From UBA5314 sp039679855 (GTDB lineage: Bacteria > Bacillota > Syntrophomonadia > Syntrophomonadales > Syntrophomonadaceae): DNA of 20,203 bases. How positions within the stretch are numbered: position 1 is the stretch's first letter; each line of letters starts with the position of its first letter. The notes under the pieces were generated by a model that was not told the DNA's origin, did not search any database, and worked only from the letters and a program-made list of their open reading frames with translations. Positions 13,576 through 19,670 of the stretch are shown here, one piece after another. The stretch is from contig JBDKUE010000178.1 of the NCBI GenBank assembly GCA_039679855.1, positions 1-20,203 on the forward strand. The letters run 5' to 3'. The translations under genes and the position numbers were made by a program.

Positions 13576-15485
13576 TGGAATGGATGATTACTGCTGATGA
13601 ACCGGGAAAAACCTATCTGCTTCAAGGTAATGAAGCGATGGCGCGGGGCGCAATAGAAGCCGGGCTGCAATTTGCCGCGGCTTATCCTGGTTCACCATCA
13701 TCGGAAATATTGACCATGCTGGGGCATGTAGCCAAGGATATGGGCTTCTACGCAGAATGGTCCACCAATGAAACCTGCTCCTTCGAGGCCTGCATGGGCG
13801 CTTCCATGGCGGGAGTGCGCTCCCTGTGCATTGCCAAGCAAAACGGGCTGCTGGTTATGGGCGACGCCCTGCATACCGCGGCCCTCTATGGCTGCAAGGG
13901 CGGAGTGGTATTGATTGTCGCCGACGACCCCAGCGCCCATTCCAGTACCAACGAATTTGATGCCAGGCACCAGGCCCGTTCAGCTAGCCTTCCGTTGCTG
14001 GAACCCGCCACTTTTCAAGAAGCCAAGGATATGATAAAGTACGCTTTTGATCTTTCCGAAGAACTGCAGCAGGTGGTGATGGTGCGTGGAGTCACCCGCA
14101 TCCACCACGGCCGGGGCAATGTTACCCTGGGGGAATTACCGGTCAGCAAATCGCCCCTCAATGATAAACCCAGCCAAATTGAAAATTGGGACAAGCTCTT
14201 TGCCATCAACTTTTTCCATGACGCCATGTATGACAAGCTAAACAGGGCCCAGGCCAGCTTTGAACAATCACCTTTCAACTGGTACCGGGGCCCGAAAGAT
14301 GCTGACTGTGTAATGGTTGTCAGTGGTATGGGATGGTTATATGGCGAGGAGGCTATAGACACCATGAAATTAAATGACCAGGTGGGTATATTAAAGCTGG
14401 GCTGCACCTGGCCGCTCCCGGAACAGTTTATTGTCAGGCATCTGGTTGGCGCGAAGAAAGTACTGATCGCGGAAGAAGTAGACCCCTTCCTGGAGCAGAA
14501 TCTGGCCAATATTATCGCCCACCACCCGGAATTGAACGTGGAGATGTACGGGCGTTACCAGGCCCGGGCCTTTCCCCATTCCAAAGAGCTGACTCCAGAT
14601 CTGGTGATAAACGCCCTGGCTGATATTATGCAGATAGAACTGGCACCCAAGCCTGGTGTCAACATTGAGCCCGAACGACAGGTAATAATCCCGCCCCGTG
14701 AATTAACCTTTTGCGCAGGCTGCCCTCACCGGGCTTCGTATTATATATTTAAACAGGCCCTGGGACTGCAGGCGCATGGCGGATTGATCATGGGCGATAT
14801 AGGCTGTTATACTCTGGGCGCCCTGCGAGCCGGTCACTATGGCGTGAATTCCATGGGATGCATGGGCGAAGGAGTAAATATGGGCGAGGGACTGGGGCAG
14901 CTGACCCGCTTTGGTTTTGACAAACCGGTTATGGCCCTGGCCGGCGACTCCACCTTCTTTCATTCCTGTATTCCTGGCTTGATTAATGCCAAATATCACA
15001 ATTCCAATATGCTGTTTATCGTCCTGGATAACGCGGCTACAGCCATGACCGGTTTTCAGCCCCATCCGGGTATAGGCTTGACGGCCATGGGCGATCCCGC
15101 CCAACCCATATCGATCGAAAAAGTTGTGGAGGCCCTGGGCTGTCCGGTGACTGTTGCCGATCCCTATGAAATAGAAAAATCGATCGCCGTTATTTATAAA
15201 CTTTTAAAGGAACCGGGCTTAAAGGTGCTGATTCTCAAGCGGGATTGCGCCACCTTGACGATGCGCAAGGGTCCTAAACGCCGGGTATGGGTGGATACCG
15301 ATTTATGCCGGGGCGACGACTGCGGCTGCGGCCGTTACTGCAGCACCACCTGGGGATGCCCGGGCAACATTTGGAACTCAACTAAAAAGAAAGCTGAAAT
15401 AGATGAGGTTGTCTGCATCGGGTGCGGGGTATGCACTACTCTTTGCCCGGCTGGCGCCATAAAAATTGAAGGAGGGGAAGAGTAA
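13575..15485 (+). CDS. iorA: Indolepyruvate ferredoxin oxidoreductase, alpha subunit
   Basis: A 636-residue thiamine-diphosphate enzyme subunit. With IorB it oxidatively decarboxylates aryl 2-oxo acids (indolepyruvate, phenylpyruvate) to acyl-CoA and reduces ferredoxin. Domains in order: pyrimidine-binding domain (GNEAMARGAIEAG, AAYPGSPSSEI; 1-190), a transketolase-C-like domain (about 240-350), the pyrophosphate-binding domain (FCAGCPHRA, GDIGCYTLGA, GDSTFFHSCIPGL, VLDNAATAMTG; 370-560) and a C-terminal 2x[4Fe-4S] ferredoxin (575-636). The second cluster CIGCGVCTTLCP is normal. The first is an expanded C-x4-C-x-C-x3-C-x5-CP pattern. ATG 13575 shares a base with the previous stop. Confidence 0.96.
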   Translation: MEWMITADEPGKTYLLQGNEAMARGAIEAGLQFAAAYPGSPSSEILTMLGHVAKDMGFYAEWSTNETCSFEACMGASMAGVRSLCIAKQNGLLVMGDALHTAALYGCKGGVVLIVADDPSAHSSTNEFDARHQARSASLPLLEPATFQEAKDMIKYAFDLSEELQQVVMVRGVTRIHHGRGNVTLGELPVSKSPLNDKPSQIENWDKLFAINFFHDAMYDKLNRAQASFEQSPFNWYRGPKDADCVMVVSGMGWLYGEEAIDTMKLNDQVGILKLGCTWPLPEQFIVRHLVGAKKVLIAEEVDPFLEQNLANIIAHHPELNVEMYGRYQARAFPHSKELTPDLVINALADIMQIELAPKPGVNIEPERQVIIPPRELTFCAGCPHRASYYIFKQALGLQAHGGLIMGDIGCYTLGALRAGHYGVNSMGCMGEGVNMGEGLGQLTRFGFDKPVMALAGDSTFFHSCIPGLINAKYHNSNMLFIVLDNAATAMTGFQPHPGIGLTAMGDPAQPISIEKVVEALGCPVTVADPYEIEKSIAVIYKLLKEPGLKVLILKRDCATLTMRKGPKRRVWVDTDLCRGDDCGCGRYCSTTWGCPGNIWNSTKKKAEIDEVVCIGCGVCTTLCPAGAIKIEGGEE

Positions 15486-16105
15486 TGGAATTATATTTGC
15501 CCAAAGACCCTCTAAATATTGTCATTTGCGGAGTTGGTGGACAGGGAAATATTGTGGCATCGGAACTCCTTGCATCCGCTCTGGTAAACAAAGGCTACTA
15601 TACCACCGTGGGCGAAACCTATGGAGCCTCGCAGCGGGGTGGTTCGGTTATGAGCCACGTTAGAATCTCTACCATCAAGCAATGCGGCCCCCTGGTGCCT
15701 CTCAAGGAAGCCGATATCATCGTCGGTTTCGAACCTATAGAAACACTGCGTATTGCCCGGGATTACGGCAATCCCCAAACCAGGATACTCTTTGAACCCC
15801 GTCCCAATTACCCTCTGGGAGTACTGTTGGGTGAATCGCTCTATCCCAACATCGATGATATAGAAAAGGAACTTGGCGAACTCTGTGGGACTGTACAGCT
15901 TATCGATGCCACTAAAATCGCCATCGAGGCCGGCAATCCTCAGGCAGCCAACATAACCCTGATGGGGGCCTTAACCGCTTTGCCTGAGATCCCCCTGGCC
16001 AACACCGACTATGATCAGGTGCTCCAAACCAGATTTTCAGGCAGAGTGCTGGAACTCAATCAAAAAGTCTTCGCGATGGGCTATGATCTGGTGAATCAGG
16101 GATAA
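15485..16105 (+). CDS. iorB: Indolepyruvate ferredoxin oxidoreductase, beta subunit
   Basis: A 206-residue gamma-type domain of the 2-oxoacid:ferredoxin oxidoreductase family, partner of IorA. Typical are NIVICGVGGQGNIVASELLA at the N-terminus, GETYGASQRGGSVMSHVR and DIIVGFEPIETLR. The length is normal. ATG 15485 overlaps the last base of the iorA stop, with GGAGGGG about 10 bases upstream, so the three genes form one unit. A strong hairpin follows 27 bases after the stop. Confidence 0.96.
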   Translation: MELYLPKDPLNIVICGVGGQGNIVASELLASALVNKGYYTTVGETYGASQRGGSVMSHVRISTIKQCGPLVPLKEADIIVGFEPIETLRIARDYGNPQTRILFEPRPNYPLGVLLGESLYPNIDDIEKELGELCGTVQLIDATKIAIEAGNPQAANITLMGALTALPEIPLANTDYDQVLQTRFSGRVLELNQKVFAMGYDLVNQG

Positions 16106-16131
16106 GGCTTTTGTTTCGTAATCTGCTAACC

Positions 16132-16171
16132 AATACTGGGTGACACGAACTTGCTTGTGTCACCCAGTATT
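16132..16171. terminator. Perfect 15-bp hairpin downstream of iorB
   Basis: AATACTGGGTGACAC (16132-16146) pairs perfectly with GTGTCACCCAGTATT (16157-16171) around a 10-base loop. No T-run follows on either strand, so it is either an atypical terminator, an RNA-stabilising 3' structure, or a repeat. The operon end position supports a 3'-end role. Confidence 0.6.
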
Positions 16172-16340
16172 CATATTAAGATGCAAAATATCAAACGGGG
16201 AAGAAGGATCCCAATCGGTTCCCTCAACGGAGCGTTAATTGAGCTGGGCCAAGGGTTGGGAGTGGCTGCGATCAATCGGGTAGTGTTCAATATTATTGAA
16301 ATCGCAGGAGACAAAACACCGGGCTTTGTAGACATTAATA
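16163..16340 (+). pseudogene. Relic of a ketopantoate reductase-family gene (C-terminal fragment)
   Basis: Read from 16151 in frame 2, the stretch MQNIKRGRRIPIGSLNGALI, continuing ELGQGLGVAAINRVVFNIIE, matches the C-terminal substrate-binding pattern of PanE/ApbA proteins: (M)xQDIxxGRxTEIDxLNGxxxxLGxxxGVxTPxNxxL. The invariant Glu/Asp after the Arg pair are lost, the Rossmann N-terminus is absent, there is no ribosome binding site, and the right arm of the 16132-16171 hairpin lies in front of it. It is a broken remnant rather than a working 92-residue gene. Confidence 0.7.
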
Positions 16341-16379
16341 ATCACATTATGACACTTTATGACAAATGTTGGCTCCCAA

Positions 16380-16408
16380 TTGCAGTATACTTTTATATCG
16401 TATATAAT
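16380..16408 (+). promoter_or_regulatory. Candidate sigma-A promoter ahead of the moa genes
   Basis: TTGCAG (16380-16385), a 17-base spacer and a perfect TATAAT (16403-16408). A terminator-like hairpin begins about 15 bases after the -10, so the transcript could be attenuated or the match could be chance in AT-rich DNA. Confidence 0.45.
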
Positions 16409-16422
16409 ATGTTAAGCTTTCC

Positions 16423-16449
16423 CCGCTAGAAAGAGGGGGCGGTTTTTTT
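16423..16449 (+). terminator. Terminator/attenuator-like hairpin with T7 tract
   Basis: CCGCT (16423-16427) pairs with GGCGG (16438-16442; one G-U), followed directly by seven T residues (16443-16449). The stem is short but GC-rich. It could end upstream transcription or attenuate the promoter just before it. Confidence 0.45.
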
Positions 16450-16471
16450 CTCCTTTTACATAAACGACAAA

Positions 16472-16501
16472 CTGACAAAAAAAGTGAGTATACAGTATAC
16501 A
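16472..16501 (+). promoter_or_regulatory. Palindrome GTATACAGTATAC with overlapping promoter-like boxes
   Basis: GTATAC-A-GTATAC (16488-16500) is a perfect 6+1+6 palindrome. CTGACA (16472-16477), an 18-base spacer and TATACA (16496-16501) would make a promoter whose -10 lies inside the palindrome, an arrangement typical of repressor control of the genes that follow. Confidence 0.4.
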
Positions 16502-16572
16502 ATCCGATGGTTGGCCAAAATGCTGGAAGTGTTAAAAGCAGGGGGGGCTGACTACAGGGGGAGGTATTTCTT

Positions 16573-16746
16573 ATGGATAAAAAGGACGTGCTAGCCAAAG
16601 TCATGGAGAAATGTCCGAATATGAAGATCGGTTGCCTGGAGGCCCGCCAGCTGGCCGAAGAGCTGCAAATAGACTCAAGGGAGCTGGGGCGTATATGTAA
16701 TGAAGCCGGCGTAAAAATAATCGCCTGCGAATTGGGCTGTTTTTAG
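16573..16746 (+). CDS. 57-residue cysteine-rich protein ahead of moaA
   Basis: A small protein, MDKKDVLAKVMEKC to the end ACELGCF, with cysteines at 14, 21, 42, 52 and 56. The middle (CLEARQLAEELQIDSRELGRICNEAG) reads as a helix-turn-helix-like pair of helices. The start ATG 16573 has a strong GGGGGAGG (16557-16564) 8 bases upstream, and the stop lies 45 bases before moaA, so it is probably co-transcribed with the molybdenum-cofactor genes. I recall similar small proteins ending in LGCF beside molybdopterin genes in other Clostridia, but the function is unknown. It could bind metal or act as a small regulator. Confidence 0.75.
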   Translation: MDKKDVLAKVMEKCPNMKIGCLEARQLAEELQIDSRELGRICNEAGVKIIACELGCF

Positions 16747-16791
16747 GTCGTATAATTATGTAGGGTTCTTACTATTAGGGAGATGGAGAAT

Positions 16792-17772
16792 TTGCAGGAC
16801 AGCTTTGGCCGAAATATCGATTATTTACGAGTATCGGTTACTGACCGGTGTAATTTTCGTTGCAGATATTGTATGCCCCTTGAAGGGGCCACTTATCTGG
16901 AGCATGGCAAGATTTTGTCTCTGGAAGAGACAGCTCATCTGGTGAGACTGGGCGCCCAACTGGGCATAAAAAAGGTCCGTCTGACCGGCGGCGAACCGTT
17001 GGTGCGGAAAAACTTCGTTCAACTGGTGCATTATATTAATGAGATACCCCAGATAAGTGATATTGCTATTACCACCAATGGCGCACTTTTTTCTGCCAAT
17101 GCCTGGGAGCTGCAGAAGGCCGGGTTAAATAGGATCAACTTTAGCCTGGACACTCTCCAGGAAGAGCGCTATAGCTACATTACCAGACAGGGAGATTTAA
17201 AAAAGGTATGGGATGCGATCTTCCATGCCATGGAGATGGACATGCAGCCGGTGAAAATAAATATGGTGGTTATTAAGGGATTTAATGATGACGAGTTATT
17301 GGATTTTGCCAACCTGGCCTATTACCACCCACTACATGTTCGATTTATTGAGTTTATGCCCATAGGGGATCTGGAGTTCTGGCAGGGGGAACGGGTATGC
17401 ACCATGGCGGAAATAAAACGCCGTATCAACCTGGAGTATGAGCTGACTCCGGCCGATCCGGTGGAAGGCAATGGCCCGGCCCGGCAATTCCGCATAAAAG
17501 GCGGTCTTGGCACCCTGGGCTTTATCAGCCCATTGAGCAATCACTTCTGCAGGGAGTGCAACCGCATTCGTCTGACTGCTGACGGTAAGTTACGGGTATG
17601 CCTGCATCACAAGATCGAAGTTGACCTGAAACAGCCTATGCGTGAAGGCGCCAGTGATGAAGAACTCCTGGAGCTCATCAAAAAGGCTATAGCCATGAAG
17701 CCCCAGCGTCATCATATGGATGAAGGTTGGGGCAGGCAAAACCAGCGTAAAATGTTTCAAATTGGAGGATAA
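16792..17772 (+). CDS. moaA: GTP 3',8-cyclase (radical SAM)
   Basis: Catalyses the first step of molybdenum-cofactor synthesis, GTP to 3',8-cyclo-H2GTP. The radical-SAM cluster is C20-x3-C24-x2-C27 (DRCNFRCRYCMP), with RLTGGEPLVR next. The second, substrate-binding cluster is CRECNRIRLTADGKLRVC near the C-terminus, and the essential final Gly-Gly is present (FQIGG). I prefer TTG 16792 (326 residues, start QDSFGRNIDYLR as in the family) because AGGGAG at 16777-16782 is well spaced for it and abuts the in-frame ATG 16783. moaC begins three bases after the stop. Confidence 0.97.
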   Translation: MQDSFGRNIDYLRVSVTDRCNFRCRYCMPLEGATYLEHGKILSLEETAHLVRLGAQLGIKKVRLTGGEPLVRKNFVQLVHYINEIPQISDIAITTNGALFSANAWELQKAGLNRINFSLDTLQEERYSYITRQGDLKKVWDAIFHAMEMDMQPVKINMVVIKGFNDDELLDFANLAYYHPLHVRFIEFMPIGDLEFWQGERVCTMAEIKRRINLEYELTPADPVEGNGPARQFRIKGGLGTLGFISPLSNHFCRECNRIRLTADGKLRVCLHHKIEVDLKQPMREGASDEELLELIKKAIAMKPQRHHMDEGWGRQNQRKMFQIGG

Positions 17773-17775
17773 GAT

Positions 17776-18249
17776 ATGGATTTCACTCACATCAACGAAC
17801 AAGGCCGCGCGCGCATGGTGGATGTGAGCGAAAAGAACGACAGCCAGCGGGAAGCCCGGGCCAGTTGCGAAATCAAGATGCTGCCGGAAACATTAAAATT
17901 GATAATGAGTGGCGGCATAAAAAAAGGCGATGTTTTGGCGGTGGCCCAGGTAGCAGGAATCATGGCGGCCAAACAAACCCACCAGTTGATTCCCATGTGC
18001 CACCCCCTGCTGTTAAGTTCGGTAAACGTAAATTTTACGGTGGATGAAGAACAGAGCCGTATACTCATAAAAACCCAGGTTAAAAATATCGGAAAAACCG
18101 GCGTAGAGATGGAAGCTCTAACCGCTGCGGCCGTATCCGCCCTGACTATATACGATATGTGCAAAGCGGTGGACCGTTGGATGGAAATCGGGGAGTTGGT
18201 CCTTGACGAAAAGCTGGGCGGCAAGAGCGGACACCAAATCCGTGAATGA
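17776..18249 (+). CDS. moaC: Cyclic pyranopterin monophosphate synthase
   Basis: A 157-residue enzyme that turns MoaA's 3',8-cyclo-H2GTP into cPMP. Key features are MVDVSEKNDSQREARA, AAKQTHQLIPMCHPLLL (M74-C75-H76) and KTGVEMEALTAAAVSAL followed by YDMCKA, where D127 and K130 match the catalytic Asp128 and Lys131 of the E. coli enzyme. GGAGGAT at the moaA end serves as its ribosome binding site, so the two genes are translationally coupled. Confidence 0.98.
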   Translation: MDFTHINEQGRARMVDVSEKNDSQREARASCEIKMLPETLKLIMSGGIKKGDVLAVAQVAGIMAAKQTHQLIPMCHPLLLSSVNVNFTVDEEQSRILIKTQVKNIGKTGVEMEALTAAAVSALTIYDMCKAVDRWMEIGELVLDEKLGGKSGHQIRE

Positions 18250-18261
18250 ATTGAAATACGG

Positions 18262-18312
18262 GGGACGGACCTTTTGTTTACCAGCCGGGAAGCAAAAGGT
18301 CCGTCCCTTTTT
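18262..18312 (+). repeat. GGGACGG-type palindrome between moaC and mog (terminator-like)
   Basis: GGGACGGACCTTTTG (18262-18276) pairs perfectly over 15 bp with CAAAAGGTCCGTCCC (18293-18307) around a 16-base loop, followed by TTTTT. It can act as a rho-independent terminator or attenuator before mog, and its core is the same GGGACGGACC as in the 6806-6869 repeat. Confidence 0.8.
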
Positions 18313-18327
18313 AAGGAGGCATGCAAC

Positions 18328-18816
18328 ATGTATAGTTTGGGCATTCTGATTTTGAGTGACAAGGGTTCCAAAGGCGAACGGGAAGATCTGAGCGGCCGGG
18401 AGATCCAATCGATGCTGGGTGAAGCATACCGGTGCGAATATTATGAGATAATTCCGGATGAAATGGAACTCATTAAGTCGAAAATGTGCCGGGTATGCGA
18501 TGAATTGAAGCTGGATTTGCTGCTTACCTCGGGAGGAACCGGGTTTAGCCTGCGCGATGTCACCCCTGAAGCCACCCTGCAGGTGGTTGAAAAGCTGGTG
18601 CCGGGTATTCCAGAGGTCATGAGATCCTATGGCATGCAAAAAACCCCCAAGTCCATGTTATCGCGGGCCGCGGCCGGAATCAGGGGGAAAACCCTGATTA
18701 TCAATCTGCCTGGCAGCGTAAAAGGGGTGCGTGAATCCCTGGAGGTTATCTTACCTGCATTGGATCACGGTTTGGACATCCTCATTGGCAGTGCCACCGA
18801 GTGCGGCCAGCTCTAG
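18328..18816 (+). CDS. mog: Molybdopterin adenylyltransferase-type protein (MogA/MoaB family)
   Basis: A 162-residue member of the MogA/MoaB family that adenylylates molybdopterin before metal insertion. It shows the strand LGILILSDKGSKGEREDLSG, the TSGGTGFSLRDVTPEAT signature (67-83), MLSRAAAGIRG and the INLPGSVKGVRESL motif. ATG 18328 is supported by AAGGAGG (18313-18319); the longer open frame from 18274 starts inside the preceding hairpin and is not used. moeA and moaD/E are not in the window. A repeat array begins 9 bases after the stop. Confidence 0.95.
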   Translation: MYSLGILILSDKGSKGEREDLSGREIQSMLGEAYRCEYYEIIPDEMELIKSKMCRVCDELKLDLLLTSGGTGFSLRDVTPEATLQVVEKLVPGIPEVMRSYGMQKTPKSMLSRAAAGIRGKTLIINLPGSVKGVRESLEVILPALDHGLDILIGSATECGQL

Positions 18817-18824
18817 TACCGAAC

Positions 18825-19120
18825 TAGTGCAAGCGATGTCCACGGACGGACAAGTGCAGCGACGTTCATGGACGAACTAGTGCAGCGGTGCCAGGATGGC
18901 AAAGAGCTGCCGATGCCAGGACGGCAAGGAGCTGCCGGTGCCAGATTAAGAGCTGCCGGTGGCAGGAAGCCAAGGAGCTGACGCCCATGGACGGGCTAAT
19001 GCGGCGGTGCCAGGACGGCAAGGAGCCGTGAGACGCCCACGGATGGGCTAATGCGGCGGTGGCAGGACGCCAAGAAGCCGCCGCCCTCCGCCTTGCCCTA
19101 CGAAATTTTTCCTCGCTGAG
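18825..19120. repeat. Degenerate tandem repeat array related to the MITE-like element
   Basis: About 52-base units start at 18861, 18980 and 19032, with partial units between. Each unit alternates a GCCCATGGACGGGC-type mini-hairpin with a TGCCAGGACGGCA-type one. The unit at 18980-19026 matches 44 of 47 bases of the cassette inside the 4551-4765 element, and the tail CGAAATTTTTCCTCG (19101-19115) matches that element's CGAAAATTTTTCTCG. The outer arms of that element are not recognisable here. No reading frame looks real. Confidence 0.8.
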
Positions 19121-19128
19121 TACACACA

Positions 19129-19156
19129 GAAATAGGGTTGACAGTGTACCTATTTC
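19129..19156. other. Hairpin after the repeat array, and rest of the gap before groES
   Basis: GAAATAGG (19129-19136) pairs with CCTATTTC (19149-19156) around a 12-base loop that contains TTGACA (19138-19143); no matching -10 lies at the right distance. A weaker repeat CCAGCTA (19194-19200) / TAGCTGG (19232-19238) follows. Nothing else is visible before the groES promoter. Confidence 0.5.
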
Positions 19157-19247
19157 AAAAAACTGCGTTATTTAAAGGAATAAAAAGCAAAATCCAGCTA
19201 CATACTATTAATTAAAAATATCGGGCGGATTTAGCTGGTTATGTGAT

Positions 19248-19276
19248 TTGAATACATTCCCTCTCCCGCCTATATT
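19248..19276 (+). promoter_or_regulatory. Sigma-A promoter of groES-groEL
   Basis: TTGAAT (19248-19253), a 17-base spacer and TATATT (19271-19276), placing the transcript start just ahead of the CIRCE element. Near-consensus and in the expected position. Confidence 0.8.
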
Positions 19277-19290
19277 ATTATTACAGAATA

Positions 19291-19317
19291 TTAGCACTCG
19301 CACTTAACGAGTGCTAA
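19291..19317 (+). promoter_or_regulatory. CIRCE operator (HrcA-binding site)
   Basis: TTAGCACTC-N9-GAGTGCTAA, a perfect match to the CIRCE consensus, in the 5' leader of groES. HrcA represses the operon at normal temperature. Confidence 0.98.
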
Positions 19318-19348
19318 CAATAAAACAATAAACGAAGGAGGTATACCT

Positions 19349-19639
19349 TTGAAGATTCAACCCATGGCTGACAAGGTGGTTATCAAGGTTCTGGATGTGG
19401 CCGAGCAAAAGACCAAAAGCGGACTTTACGTCCCCGATACCGCCAAGGAAAAACCCCAGGAAGGCGAAGTAATGGCTGTAGGGCCGGGCGCACTCAATGA
19501 CAAAGGCGAAAGAGTACCCGTCAACCTGTCCGTAGGCGACAAGGTTATCTTTTCCAAATATGCCGGGATGGAAGTAAAGATCGACGGCGAAGAACTGCTG
19601 ATAGTTTCCGAGCGCGATGTCCTGGCCAAATTCAACTAG
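19349..19639 (+). CDS. groES: Co-chaperonin GroES
   Basis: A 96-residue 10-kDa chaperonin lid that forms a heptameric cap on GroEL. Family pattern: PMADKVVIKVLDVAEQKTKSGLYVPDTAKEKPQ (mobile loop near 20-33), EGEVMAVGPGALNDKGERVPV, VGDKVIFSKYAG and the C-terminal ELLIVSERDVLAKF. The start is TTG 19349 with AAGGAGGT at 19335-19342. CIRCE and a sigma-A promoter lie upstream and groEL follows after 31 bases. Confidence 0.98.
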   Translation: MKIQPMADKVVIKVLDVAEQKTKSGLYVPDTAKEKPQEGEVMAVGPGALNDKGERVPVNLSVGDKVIFSKYAGMEVKIDGEELLIVSERDVLAKFN

Positions 19640-19670
19640 GAGAAATTGAAAACATAAAGGAGGTTCTTAG

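Noticed and set aside
14015..14509. A 164-codon - strand open frame and others like it inside iorA
   Set aside because: Antisense shadows of iorA; composition is skewed to Ser/Pro/Leu and no domain is seen.
16151..16429. A 92-codon open frame taken as a complete gene
   Set aside because: It starts inside the loop of a long hairpin with no ribosome binding site and shows only the C-terminal part of the ketopantoate reductase pattern, so it is listed as a relic.
16380..16572. A molybdenum-cofactor riboswitch before the moa genes
   Set aside because: The region is the natural place for one, but I could not find the conserved stems or GC-rich blocks of that RNA.
18825..19120. A CRISPR array
   Set aside because: The units are degenerate, abut one another, and have no unique spacers of constant length; no cas genes are near.
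19138..19170. A promoter built on the perfect TTGACA at 19138
   Set aside because: No -10-like hexamer lies 16-18 bases downstream, and the TTGACA is in a hairpin loop.
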